Assembly (NCBI GenBank): GCA_022824025.1
Contig: JAJEBF010000014.1
Coordinates: forward strand, 186,001-250,000
Direction: 5' to 3'
Length of the DNA stretch: 64,000 nucleotides
Source of the DNA: Caldilineaceae bacterium
Lineage (GTDB): Bacteria; Chloroflexota; Anaerolineae; Caldilineales; Caldilineaceae
The position numbers were made by a program, and so were the translations under genes. Under the pieces are notes generated by a model, which was not told the DNA's origin, searched no databases, and saw only the letters and a program-made list of their open reading frames with translations. Below are positions 52,207-61,253 of this stretch, piece by piece (positions within the stretch are counted from its first letter, which is position 1; every line of letters starts with the position of its first letter).

Positions 52207-53475
52207 ATGCCCGGAAAACTGCCTGTGGAAAGAGTTGTCCCAACGCATCCCGCCTACGAAAAGGATCAAAAGAATCCCCTGCTCTTCAATCTGATTCGGG
52301 TTTCCTTCCTGATTCTGGTTCTTTTTGTTCTGTGGAACGTGTTCAGTGTGACGCGCGCGCATCTGACCGAGCAGTTCCTGGCTGTCGAATATCAGTCCGC
52401 CGCGCTCATCGATCCGGACGAAGGCGAGGACGCTCTGACACCGGAAAATATCGAGGCCTATATACTGGCCTTGACTCTGCGATTGCGTGAAGAGCAACTC
52501 CGGATTCCCGCCGGCGACGACCCCCGTCCGCGCGCCTTTACGATCAATCCCGGCGAACCTGCCCGCTATATCGCCGCCCGTCTCGCCGCAGCCGGCTTCA
52601 TCAGCGATGCCGACCTGTTCAACCTCTACCTGCGCGTCAACCGGCTCGACAGAAATATCGAAGCCGGCAACTTTATGCTCGCCGAGTCAATGACCATTCC
52701 TGAAATTGCCGGCGAACTGCAGCAAGCCCGTTTCGAAGAGGCGCTCGTAACCATCCCCGAAGGCTTCCGTGCCGAAGAAATCGCCGAACGGCTGGCCGCA
52801 AACTTCGTTATCGACAGCGAGCGCTTTCTCACAGCCGTTCGACAGCCCCATTCCCTCGACCTGTTTTCCGACTACGACTTTCTGTCCGATCTGCCTCCCG
52901 GAGCCTCGTTGGAAGGCTACCTGTTCCCCGATACCTACCGCTTCCCTGTCAATGTCAGCGGGCCCGAAATCGTCCTGGCCTCCATGTTGGATAACTTCAG
53001 CAATCGCGTCGGCGCAGACGGCCTGACCGGGGGAACCAGCGGCATCAGCGGCCATGACCTGATTACCCTGGCATCTATCGTGGAAAGAGAGGCCGTCCAG
53101 GATGACGAACGCCCTCTGATCGCAAGTGTCTATCTCAATCGACTCGCCCAAAGCTGTCGGGACGTCGGCGGCACCTATCTACAGGCCGACCCAACCGTGC
53201 AGTACGCGAAAGGCGCAACCGGCAACTGGTGGTGGAAGCCGCAAACTATCGAAGAGTACAGCCAGGTCGATAGCCTCTACAATACCTATCTTCATCCCGG
53301 ACTGCCGCCAGGCCCGATTGCCAGCCCTGGCCAGCGCGCCATCGAGGCGACCAGAAACCCAGGTCAAACAGTCTACTGCTTCTTCCTGGCAACAGGCGAC
53401 GAAGGAAGGCATGTTTTCGCGCAAACGCTGGCCGAACACGAGCGAAATCTGTCGATCTATGGCTACCAGCCCTAG
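52207..53475 (+). CDS. mltG: endolytic murein transglycosylase MltG (YceG family)
   Basis: A 422-residue membrane-anchored protein with one N-terminal helix (about 26-44, [18 protein letters not shown]) and a LysM-like then YceG domain. [30 protein letters not shown] (Glu near residue 293 is the expected catalytic residue), [10 protein letters not shown] and [18 protein letters not shown] are the family signatures. MltG cuts nascent glycan strands and sets chain length. The start is ATG 52207; an upstream TTG at 52186 adds seven residues. It is followed by a solute-binding lipoprotein. Confidence 0.95.
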   Translation: MPGKLPVERVVPTHPAYEKDQKNPLLFNLIRVSFLILVLFVLWNVFSVTRAHLTEQFLAVEYQSAALIDPDEGEDALTPENIEAYILALTLRLREEQLRIPAGDDPRPRAFTINPGEPARYIAARLAAAGFISDADLFNLYLRVNRLDRNIEAGNFMLAESMTIPEIAGELQQARFEEALVTIPEGFRAEEIAERLAANFVIDSERFLTAVRQPHSLDLFSDYDFLSDLPPGASLEGYLFPDTYRFPVNVSGPEIVLASMLDNFSNRVGADGLTGGTSGISGHDLITLASIVEREAVQDDERPLIASVYLNRLAQSCRDVGGTYLQADPTVQYAKGATGNWWWKPQTIEEYSQVDSLYNTYLHPGLPPGPIASPGQRAIEATRNPGQTVYCFFLATGDEGRHVFAQTLAEHERNLSIYGYQP

Positions 53476-53531
53476 GCTGTCGCCCTTTTGCGACCGGATG
53501 TGTCGAGAATGCGCGCCGGCGCCGCGCTAAC

Positions 53532-54551
53532 ATGAACTGTCAGAGCCATACAAGAGTGACCGCCCCCTATTGCGGGCTGGCGAAGAGTTGGGCCAGTACG
53601 GTTCTCGCCAGATTCCCATCGGCCCATTTCGTTGTCATTCTCTTCTTCACCCTGTTGCTGTCATCCTGCTCCCCCACCAGGCCCGTCCTGAAAATCGGCC
53701 TGCTGGCTCCCTTTGAGGGGCTGCACCGGGAGAGCGGATACAATGCGCTGGCCGCCATGCGCTCCGCCCTCAACGACTATCCACTGGACGGGGTTGACGT
53801 CCTGCCCCTTGCGTTGGACACTTCGGCCAGCCCGTCGCAAGCGCGCCGCGCCGCTCTGAAAATGCTCCGTGACAATTCTGTCGTTGCGGTCGTCGGGCCG
53901 CTGCAGACTAAAGATGTCTCCGCTGTGGCAGACATAATGGCAGCTTCGAATGTGGACTGGCAGCTGCCCGCAATCCCGGCCTCGCAAGGGGAGGCCCGTG
54001 TGTTTGTCGAGGCCCTGATCATCGAGATCGACGGCCAGAACATCGCGGTCGCCGGCCTGGATGCCGGCTGGCCGCGCCTGTCCCCAAGCGAATGGTCCTC
54101 TGCCACCGGCAAGACGGTGACCGCTGGATCAGACGAGAGCGACGCCGGAAAGGCAGACGGTGTTCTCTGGCTGGGGGATGCCCCGGGCGGCGCTGCGTTC
54201 CTGGCCAACCTGAGAGCCCGCAACCATAACGTTCCCTTCTGGACAACAACCGTTGCCGCCGACACGGTCTTTTCATCCCTTGTCCAGGACTACCTGGCAG
54301 GTGATCCGCCCGGCCCCGTCTACTGGGCAGCGCTACTGGACGAAAATCCCAGCCTGTACGCGCGCTGGGCTGATAGGAACGCGCAGGACGCGCCTGCCGC
54401 GTTCGCCGTTTACCTTGCTACGCGTAAGGCTCTGACCAACTTAGCCGGTCAGCCGGTCCTCTCGAACAACACGGGGCTGGCAGTCTTTACTTTCGACAAC
54501 GAGGGAAGTAGCCACTTGGCGCGTTTTGTGCCCCTGCATCCAAGTCAGTGA
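53532..54551 (+). CDS. solute-binding lipoprotein, type 1 periplasmic-binding fold
   Basis: A 339-residue protein with a long N-terminal signal and lipobox LLLSSC near residue 46. The mature part starts KIGLLAPFEGLHRESGYNALAAMRSALND, the Peripla_BP_6/LivJ-like opening, followed by VVAVVGPLQTKDVSAVADI. The C-terminal lobe looks short for LivJ, and the typical glycine-rich or acidic substrate contacts are not obvious. No ABC permease or ATPase gene follows, so it may be a sensor or an orphan binding protein. It lies 56 bases after mltG. Confidence 0.78.
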   Translation: MNCQSHTRVTAPYCGLAKSWASTVLARFPSAHFVVILFFTLLLSSCSPTRPVLKIGLLAPFEGLHRESGYNALAAMRSALNDYPLDGVDVLPLALDTSASPSQARRAALKMLRDNSVVAVVGPLQTKDVSAVADIMAASNVDWQLPAIPASQGEARVFVEALIIEIDGQNIAVAGLDAGWPRLSPSEWSSATGKTVTAGSDESDAGKADGVLWLGDAPGGAAFLANLRARNHNVPFWTTTVAADTVFSSLVQDYLAGDPPGPVYWAALLDENPSLYARWADRNAQDAPAAFAVYLATRKALTNLAGQPVLSNNTGLAVFTFDNEGSSHLARFVPLHPSQ

Positions 54552-54607
54552 AACTTTAGTCTTCTACAGCAGCGGAGAGACCCCGCTGTAACCACCGCAG
54601 AGTTCGA

Positions 54608-55816
54608 ATGCGACTTCTCTTGATTTCCTGGGAGTACCCCCCAAACGTTGTCGGCGGAATCGGCAGACATGTGCCCGAGCTTGTCGGTGCATTTACAGTC
54701 CTCGCCGAACGGCTCGCCGAACCCTTCCATCTGGACGTGCTTACGCCGCACACTGCCAACGCGCCTTTCGTCCAGCAACTTTCAAGTGTGGCCGCGGTCC
54801 ACAGGGTGGAGACGCCCTCAGTCTATCCCCCCGATCTCTTCAACAGCGTTGTCGACAACAACCGCTATCTCGTGCAAAAAGCCCGCGAGTTGCACGACGC
54901 GAACCCCTATTCGCTGATCCACGTCCACGACTGGCTGACCGCTTCAGCCGGGATCGAACTGAAACACGACTGGAAGATCCCCCTTGTCGCTACTATCCAT
55001 GCCACTGAAAGGGGACGGCACCAGTCCCATCTGCCCAGCGAAACCAGCCGCAATATCAATCAGTTGGAGTGGCAGCTATGTTTCGAAGCCTGGCGCATCA
55101 TCGTCTGCAGCTCCTATATGGCCGGCGAACTGGGAAGATTCTTCAACGTGCCTCTGGACAAAGTCTCCCTGATTCCGAACGGCGTAAATGTAGCCCCCTT
55201 CCAATCCTGCTCAGAAAAACTTATTGAGGAACTTCGGGCCAGATACGCCCCCAATGGAGAAAAACTTCTCTATTACGTTGGGCGCATCACGCCCGAAAAA
55301 GGTGTGCAGGTCCTCCTGCGGGCCCTCCCAGCCATACGCGAATCCTATCCCGACGTGCGGCTCCTTGTGGCAGGCAGAAACAGCGAGCAACTGCTGCCGC
55401 TCGTCAATGAACTGGGAGTCGAGGACGCGGTGGAACTACTGGGTTTCATCGACAGCGAAACACGAGACTGCCTCTACTGCAGCGTCGACGCAGCCATCTT
55501 TCCCAGCCTTTACGAACCCTTTGGCATCGTTGCGCTTGAGGCCATGGCCGCCGGCTGTAACGTCATAGCAAGTGATATTGGCGGCCTCAGCGAGGTTGTC
55601 GATCACAGACGCACGGGCCTGACTTTTCGCGCCAATGACCCGCCCAGCATCGCCGGCGCGGTGCGCCAGCTGTTCTCGGATCCCGTCCAGGCCCGCGCCA
55701 TGCGCGCCCGCGCTTTGCAGGAAGTGACCCGCTCCTACAACTGGGTTACGATCGCAGATTCAACCCTGAGAACATTTGCGAATGTGGTGGCGCAGAGGCA
55801 GAACGTCAGTTGGTAA
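54608..55816 (+). CDS. glycosyltransferase, GT4 family
   Basis: A 402-residue GT-B protein. The N-terminal loop [15 protein letters not shown] (G-G-x-G) resembles glycogen/sucrose-type synthases. [17 protein letters not shown] near residue 220 opens the nucleotide-sugar lobe, and [19 protein letters not shown] near 300 carries the E-x7-E motif. It transfers a sugar from a nucleotide donor to a glycan or lipid; the product is unknown. It overlaps the end of the convergent thymidine phosphorylase gene by 11 bases. Confidence 0.92.
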   Translation: MRLLLISWEYPPNVVGGIGRHVPELVGAFTVLAERLAEPFHLDVLTPHTANAPFVQQLSSVAAVHRVETPSVYPPDLFNSVVDNNRYLVQKARELHDANPYSLIHVHDWLTASAGIELKHDWKIPLVATIHATERGRHQSHLPSETSRNINQLEWQLCFEAWRIIVCSSYMAGELGRFFNVPLDKVSLIPNGVNVAPFQSCSEKLIEELRARYAPNGEKLLYYVGRITPEKGVQVLLRALPAIRESYPDVRLLVAGRNSEQLLPLVNELGVEDAVELLGFIDSETRDCLYCSVDAAIFPSLYEPFGIVALEAMAAGCNVIASDIGGLSEVVDHRRTGLTFRANDPPSIAGAVRQLFSDPVQARAMRARALQEVTRSYNWVTIADSTLRTFANVVAQRQNVSW

Positions 55817-57230
55817 TCCGTTCCAGGACAATCGGACGCTCCGCCAAAGATGAGCTCGCCGCACCCCCCGCGCCGCTCCTCACCCCGTCTCCCGGTTGCC
55901 CTGCTCTATCTGACCCCCCGCCCGGCGCGTCCAGAAAGCTGTATGCTTCCCGGATCCGGGCCGCTGCCGCTTCAGCCGCCTCCGTGTCCGCCGCGTGAAT
56001 TGTGCAGAGTGTATCGCCGGCCGAAACCGTCTCCCCCACTTTGGCAGCCAGAACCACGCCAACCCGGTGGTCGATGGTGTCTCCCTTCTGCTGCCGGCCT
56101 CCTCCCATTGCCGCCACCGCAACACCGATTGCGCGCGCATCCAACCCGCTGACTATGCCGCCGCAGTCCGCTTCCAACGCCTGAACAACCGGCGCCGCGG
56201 CCAGGCCGACCGGACTCGTAACCGCAGTCGTATCCCCTCCCTGGGCCGCGACAAAGGCAACAAATTTCTCAAAGGCTGCCCCGGAGTCAACTGCCTCCTG
56301 TACCCTTCGCTTGGCGGCCTCGCGCGCCGCCTCCTCTCCTCCGGCTTCCCCCTCGCGACGATATGCCGGCTCCCCCAAAATCAGCATCTCGGCAGCCACC
56401 GCCTGCGTCAACTCCTGGAAGTCGGATGGCCCGCCCCCCTTAAGTGTCTGGATCGCCTCCCGCAGTTCAAGATTGTTGCCAATCGCCCGCCCGAGCGGCT
56501 GTTCCATCGCAGTCACCAACGCCGTCACCCGGCGGCCCGCGCCCGTGCCGATTGAGACCATCAGCTCTGCCAGTTGTCTCGCCTCGTCCACTGTTTCCAT
56601 AAAGGAGCCGCGCCCGCACTTTACGTCCAGCACAATTGCGTCCGCGCCTGCCGCCAGCTTCTTGCCCATGATGCTGGCGGCTATCAGCGGCAAACTCGGA
56701 ACCGTGCCCGTGACGTCCCGTAACGCATACAGCATCCGGTCCGCCGGCGCAAGTGTAGCAGTCTGCGCCGCCACCACCAGGCCCACCTCCTTCAACTGGC
56801 CGCGGAAACGCGCCATGCTCAGCTCAGCGCTCCATCCCGGTATGCCCTCCAGCTTGTCAATCGTCCCGCCCGAAAAACTCAGCCCCCGCCCGCTCATCTT
56901 CCCGACCGGCAAACCGCATGCAGCCGCGATCGGCCCCACCGTCAAGGTAGTTTTATCCCCGACGCCGCCGCTTGAGTGCTTGTCCACCACCAATTTGCCC
57001 GGCGGGGCAAGGCCCTGCAGATCGAGCGTCTCGCCGCTCGCAGCCATCGCCAAAGTGAACGCGGTCGCCTCTGCCCTTGTCATCCCTCGAAAGTAGACGG
57101 CCATCGCCCATGCCGCAATCTGATAGTCAGGTATCGTTTCCTGGACGATCCCCTGCATGAGAAAGCTCAGCTCTTCGGCGTTGTGCTCGCCCCCGTCTCT
57201 CTTCTTTATGATCAGGTCAACTGCATTCAT
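55806..57230 (-). CDS. deoA: pyrimidine-nucleoside (thymidine) phosphorylase
   Basis: A 474-residue protein. [20 protein letters not shown] near residue 80 is the family signature for phosphate and substrate binding, [17 protein letters not shown] and [26 protein letters not shown] (Arg and Lys contacts near 170-190) follow, and [12 protein letters not shown] is typical. The C-terminal PYNP domain is present (about 345-430), with a longer Gly/Ala-rich tail than usual. It splits thymidine or uridine to base and deoxyribose/ribose 1-phosphate. It shares its last 11 bases with the end of the GT4 gene. Confidence 0.95.
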   Translation of the reverse strand: MNAVDLIIKKRDGGEHNAEELSFLMQGIVQETIPDYQIAAWAMAVYFRGMTRAEATAFTLAMAASGETLDLQGLAPPGKLVVDKHSSGGVGDKTTLTVGPIAAACGLPVGKMSGRGLSFSGGTIDKLEGIPGWSAELSMARFRGQLKEVGLVVAAQTATLAPADRMLYALRDVTGTVPSLPLIAASIMGKKLAAGADAIVLDVKCGRGSFMETVDEARQLAELMVSIGTGAGRRVTALVTAMEQPLGRAIGNNLELREAIQTLKGGGPSDFQELTQAVAAEMLILGEPAYRREGEAGGEEAAREAAKRRVQEAVDSGAAFEKFVAFVAAQGGDTTAVTSPVGLAAAPVVQALEADCGGIVSGLDARAIGVAVAAMGGGRQQKGDTIDHRVGVVLAAKVGETVSAGDTLCTIHAADTEAAEAAAARIREAYSFLDAPGGGSDRAGQPGDGVRSGAGGAASSSLAERPIVLERITN

Positions 57231-57254
57231 GATGATATTCTTTGGCGCTATACT
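57226..57254 (+). promoter_or_regulatory. putative promoter of trmFO
   Basis: TATACT at 57249-57254 is a good -10 box, with TTCATG (three of six matches to TTGACA) 17 bases upstream at 57226-57231. It lies about 150 bases before trmFO and overlaps the start of the divergent deoA. Confidence 0.35.
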
Positions 57255-57402
57255 CGATGGTGGTAAACTGGCAAATGCCTTGTCGGCGCCGCTCGCGCCG
57301 TCGGCCGCTTGGCGCCGGCAAAGACGAAACGCGTTGCGCCAAGCCCTGCCTCTTCACGCCTGCAGGCGAGGGCAGCGCTTCATTATCCAATCAGGGAGAA
57401 AA

Positions 57403-58746
57403 ATGGGCAAGACAGTCACAGTCGTAGGAGGGGGCCTGGCAGGGACCGAGGCGGCTTGGCAGCTCGCCCAGCGCGGCTTTCAAGTCCGGCTCTACGAAAT
57501 GCGGCCGGTTCGCCCCACACCTGCCCACGTCACCGACCGCTTGGCAGAGCTGGTCTGTTCGAACTCGATGGGCAGCACACTGCCGGATCGGGCGCTGGGC
57601 ATGCTCAAAAACGAAATGCTCTCAATGGGCAGCTTTGTCATTCGGACAGCCTTCAAACACGCGCTGCCCGCCGGGCAGGCCCTTGCCGTTGGCAGAGACG
57701 AGTTTGCCGAGGACATCACGGGCAGCATCGCCGCCCATCCCCGGATCGAGCTCGTCCGGCAAGAGGTGACCGCCATCCCCGACGGTCCGGCAATCCTGGC
57801 AACCGGCCCCCTGACCAGCGACTTACTTACAGCCGCGGTTCAGTCCCTCACGGGGCCATACCTTTACTTCTACGATGCCATGGCGCCGATCGTAACGTCC
57901 GAAAGCATCGACAGGACCATCGCCTTCCGCCGCAATCGATGGGACAAGGCCGGCAGTGAAGGTACCGACGAAGGCGACTACCTGAACTGTCCCCTCAATC
58001 AGACTGAATATGAGGCGTTTGTCGATGCTCTCCTGGCTGCCCCCAGACTCGAACTGTCGAACGCCGACAAGGAGCTTGAGCGTTACTTTGAAGGCTGCAT
58101 GCCCATTGAAGCGCTGGCGCGGCGGGGCAAGGATGCTCTCGCATTCGGGCCGATGCGTCCGGTTGGACTGCACGATCCAACCACCGGAAAGCGTCCCCAT
58201 GCCGTCGTCCAACTCCGCCAGGACAATGTGGCCGGCACGTTATACAATCTTGTCGGCTTCCAGACAAACGTCAAATGGGGCGCCCAGGCCGAACTGCTGA
58301 GGATGATACCCGGCCTGCAAAATGCTGAGTTTGTGCGTCTTGGGCAAATGCACCGAAACACATTCATCAACAGCCCCACGCTTCTCAGGCCTACGCTTCA
58401 ATTCAAGGAAAGGGACGACCTGTTCTTCGCGGGCCAAATTACCGGGACGGAAGGCTATGTCGGCAGCGCATTGGGAGGCCTGATGGCCGGGATCAACATG
58501 GCCCGCCTTCTGCAAGACGGGCCGCTTCTGCGCTTGCCGCGCGCCGCCATGAGTGGCGCGCTGTTCCACTACATCACCCATGCCGCGGCGGACGATTTTC
58601 AGCCGATGAAATCCAATATGGGACTGCTGCCGCCGCTCCCCGTTCGCCAACGCAACAAACAACTGCGCTACGCCGCCTATGCCGACAGGGCGAAACGGGA
58701 ACTGGAATGCTACCTCCGGCAAATGGAGTTCAGTCCCGTTCCCTGA
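57403..58746 (+). CDS. trmFO: folate-dependent tRNA uridine-54 methyltransferase TrmFO
   Basis: A 447-residue flavoprotein. It opens [23 protein letters not shown] (FAD-binding), then [15 protein letters not shown] and [12 protein letters not shown] (the conserved Cys is catalytic), and [14 protein letters not shown] (second Cys), finishing with [19 protein letters not shown]. TrmFO makes m5U54 in tRNA using methylene-THF and FAD. GGGAG stands just before the ATG at 57403; the longer frame to 57157 is not supported. A hairpin follows the stop. Confidence 0.97.
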   Translation: MGKTVTVVGGGLAGTEAAWQLAQRGFQVRLYEMRPVRPTPAHVTDRLAELVCSNSMGSTLPDRALGMLKNEMLSMGSFVIRTAFKHALPAGQALAVGRDEFAEDITGSIAAHPRIELVRQEVTAIPDGPAILATGPLTSDLLTAAVQSLTGPYLYFYDAMAPIVTSESIDRTIAFRRNRWDKAGSEGTDEGDYLNCPLNQTEYEAFVDALLAAPRLELSNADKELERYFEGCMPIEALARRGKDALAFGPMRPVGLHDPTTGKRPHAVVQLRQDNVAGTLYNLVGFQTNVKWGAQAELLRMIPGLQNAEFVRLGQMHRNTFINSPTLLRPTLQFKERDDLFFAGQITGTEGYVGSALGGLMAGINMARLLQDGPLLRLPRAAMSGALFHYITHAAADDFQPMKSNMGLLPPLPVRQRNKQLRYAAYADRAKRELECYLRQMEFSPVP

Positions 58747-58753
58747 GCCGGAT

Positions 58754-58786
58754 CGGAGGCCGCATCAGAGTCCTGTCCGGCCTCCG
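58754..58786 (+). terminator. hairpin after trmFO
   Basis: CGGAGGCCG at 58754-58762 pairs perfectly with CGGCCTCCG at 58778-58786, loop 15 bases. It is eight bases after the trmFO stop. There is no T run, so it could be a Rho-independent-like hairpin or a processing end. Confidence 0.45.
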
Positions 58787-58843
58787 TAATGCTTAACCAG
58801 ACAAAAAACGGCAGTCACCCTTCAACACCGGCTCCCATCGCTC

Positions 58844-59989
58844 CTACTCACCCACCCTCGCATCGACGACGGCGAGCAAGGCATTCGTCTGGTCCAGCTT
58901 GACCTTGTAAACTTCGAAATCGCCAAAATAGGCGCGGTCGTAACGATCCCCCTCAAACTCCCCGGTAAAGAACCAGCGCTTCGTATACTGCATAGAGACC
59001 AGCATTCCTGTGCGCACGTCGTGGCACGTCAGGCCATGATAAACAGTCGTCCAGCCGCTTTCCTCCGCCACTTCCGCTTCCTGCTCATCGCTGCACCAGA
59101 CCGAAACCTCTTCGCCGGATTCCAGGTGGAAGAGCGCGTTGGCATTCCCCGGGCGGGGCCCTAGCCAGTAGTTGAAAAAGAACAGACCGGTGGAGTTGGG
59201 ATAGCGTTCCGTTCCTTCGATCCGGTCAATCTGGTGCGGCCACGTGGAATCTTCTCCGCAAGCCTCCTCCCACGTGACGACGCGATTGATCTCCAACCAG
59301 CGCAGATCGCGATTGCTATGGATCTCCGTCCTCGAAACAGCCGCGCACTCATTGACCGCGCAACGCCGCGAACCACACTCGTATTGGACATCCCAGGAAG
59401 CCGCCAAATCCTCGGGAAAGAGCGGAATCAGAGCTGGCAATGCTTCTGCGGCCTTGTCCGGCGCCACCACTATCTGTGAAATCCAGGCTGTCTGCATGCG
59501 CTCTACTTCCGACTCGTCAGAAACATCAATACAGCAAATGCGCCACCAGCCCTCTTCCGTCCTGCCCGTAGTTGTGAACGTATCTCCCTCAGAGGCCTTG
59601 GCCAGAACCTGAAAATCGATGCTAGGCCCGCTGCGTATATTGACAGTAGGCCTTCTAACGGTTAGTGTCGCCGTTTCCGCTTCTGCCTGGCCCGCTTCCT
59701 CGTCCTCACCTTCGCTCTGCAAGCCGCTTTCCCCGTCCTGTCCGGCCATCGAAACGATGCCTGGCGGGAGAGCATTCACCTCTTCAATCGCCTCAGTGAT
59801 TTCGGCGATCTTTGCCTCGGCCAAGGCAGGATCCTCATCAGGAATCGGCACGCACGCAGCAAGCCCAAAAAGACACAAACCCAACGCGACCCACAGGGAA
59901 ATGACTCTCCTCCGCGAGACGATCCCGACGCGATTCCCCTCCCGCTGGCCGTGTACTGGTTTGCTGCTGTTCCTTACGGCATTTCTCAT
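58844..59989 (-). CDS. lipoprotein with bacterial SH3 domain
   Basis: A protein of about 381 residues. SRRRVISLWVALGLCLFGLAAC is a lipoprotein signal (lipobox L-A-A-C). A linker rich in Glu and Ala (about residues 50-105) precedes an SH3_3-like module: TVRRPTVNIRSGPSIDFQVLAKASEGDTFTTTGRTEEGWWRI. The C-terminal 200 residues are Cys-containing (CGSRRCAVNECAAVSR, several Trp and Tyr) and unlike any family I recognise; the Cys pairs suggest disulfides outside the cell. The start at ATG 59989 is a choice; a GTG at 60037 would lengthen it by 16 residues. It converges on trmFO. Confidence 0.72.
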   Translation of the reverse strand: MRNAVRNSSKPVHGQREGNRVGIVSRRRVISLWVALGLCLFGLAACVPIPDEDPALAEAKIAEITEAIEEVNALPPGIVSMAGQDGESGLQSEGEDEEAGQAEAETATLTVRRPTVNIRSGPSIDFQVLAKASEGDTFTTTGRTEEGWWRICCIDVSDESEVERMQTAWISQIVVAPDKAAEALPALIPLFPEDLAASWDVQYECGSRRCAVNECAAVSRTEIHSNRDLRWLEINRVVTWEEACGEDSTWPHQIDRIEGTERYPNSTGLFFFNYWLGPRPGNANALFHLESGEEVSVWCSDEQEAEVAEESGWTTVYHGLTCHDVRTGMLVSMQYTKRWFFTGEFEGDRYDRAYFGDFEVYKVKLDQTNALLAVVDARVGE

Positions 59990-60222
59990 CTCTGGATTCG
60001 CCCCTGTCTTTAGAATCGGGCAATCTTCCGGATTCACGAAGGTCCCTGAGGAAGCTATCGGCGGCCAGATTCGGGCCGCCGAGAAATTCCAATATGCGCC
60101 ATCTCTACGCTTTCAAGTATAGCGATGTTGTGGCGGATTGCCAACAGTTGTGTTCTAATAAACGTCGCCTACTCGGCTTCCGAAGGCGGCCCGAACGCGA
60201 ACTGTCCAGAGTTCGTAGGCCA

Positions 60223-60245
60223 AACGTTTCCTAACGTTTTCTAAC
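60223..60245. repeat. short tandem AACGTTTYCT repeat before a glycosyltransferase gene
   Basis: AACGTTTCCT (60223-60232), AACGTTTTCT (60233-60242) and AAC (to 60245) form a ten-base tandem repeat containing the palindrome AACGTT twice, one helical turn apart. It is 25 bases before the ATG at 60270. It could be an operator. Confidence 0.35.
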
Positions 60246-60269
60246 CCGAAAGCGCACCCGAGCCGGAAT

Positions 60270-61226
60270 ATGCACCAGCCTGAAACCCAGTCGGTTTCTC
60301 AAGAGCATTCTTCCCGGACATCCGGCAAGTCAGTCACACACGCGCCCCCTGCGCAGTCAGCCAGACAAGGCCGGCCCAACAGGCCCAGACATCTCGTCTT
60401 CGAACAGCCAGACTGCCGGCGGGCAACTGTTGCGGTTGTCGTGCCCACCTACAACGAAGCCAGCAATCTGGAAGAGTTGATCGATTCCCTCTTCTCCCTG
60501 CCGCTGCCAAACCTGCGACTGGTGATCGTCGACGATAATTCGCCCGACGGCACGGGCGAGCTGGCAGAGAAACTGGCGCGACGGTACAACCAGGCTCGCA
60601 GCCGGATAACCGTCATTCATCGCCCGCGCAAAAGCGGATTAGGCACCGCCTATGTGGCTGGCTTTCAGCACGCGCTCGCCGATGGCGCAGATTTCATCGT
60701 ACAAATGGATGCCGACTTCTCCCACTCTCCCTCATACATTATGCAGATGCTTGGCGTCATCTGCGCCACCGGGATGGACGTAGTAATCGGCAGCCGCTAC
60801 GTCCCGGGCGGTTCCCTCGACGAAAACTGGAACTGGTGGCGAAGCCTGCTCAGCAAGTGGGCAAACATATACTGCCGTTCCGTATTGAAAATCCGCGTGC
60901 GCGATATGACTGCCGGCTTCAAACTGTGGCAGCGAGACGCCCTGAGGGAAATCCAGATGGAGTCCATCCGCAGCAACGGCTACATCTTTCAGGTCGAAAT
61001 GGCCTACCTCAGCGAAAAACTGGGCTTCCACATCATCGAACTGCCGATCCACTTTGAAGATCGACGCGTGGGCCAGAGCAAAATGGATGTGTCAGTAAAA
61101 CTGGAATCAGTCTGGCGCGTTTGGGAGCTACTCTGGCGGCATCGCAAGCGGGTTGCTGGAAACACAGGATCCTCCGCCCGACCTCACCCCCCTGTGGGCA
61201 GTGAACGTCACGCCGCCCACCGCTAG
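60270..61226 (+). CDS. polyprenol-phosphate mannosyltransferase (GT2, DPM1-like)
   Basis: A 318-residue protein. After a Ser/Pro/Arg-rich lead of about 48 residues, [20 protein letters not shown] begins the GT-A fold; [11 protein letters not shown] is the nucleotide-binding Asp, [10 protein letters not shown] is the D-x-D-like metal site, and GSRYVPGGS plus [26 protein letters not shown] complete the DPM1 pattern. It likely loads mannose or a related sugar on polyprenol phosphate for use outside the membrane. No membrane helices follow, so it is the soluble type. The YfhO-like gene follows after 27 bases. Confidence 0.92.
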   Translation: MHQPETQSVSQEHSSRTSGKSVTHAPPAQSARQGRPNRPRHLVFEQPDCRRATVAVVVPTYNEASNLEELIDSLFSLPLPNLRLVIVDDNSPDGTGELAEKLARRYNQARSRITVIHRPRKSGLGTAYVAGFQHALADGADFIVQMDADFSHSPSYIMQMLGVICATGMDVVIGSRYVPGGSLDENWNWWRSLLSKWANIYCRSVLKIRVRDMTAGFKLWQRDALREIQMESIRSNGYIFQVEMAYLSEKLGFHIIELPIHFEDRRVGQSKMDVSVKLESVWRVWELLWRHRKRVAGNTGSSARPHPPVGSERHAAHR

Positions 61227-61253
61227 GTTTCTCCATTCGGAACTGCCGCCACA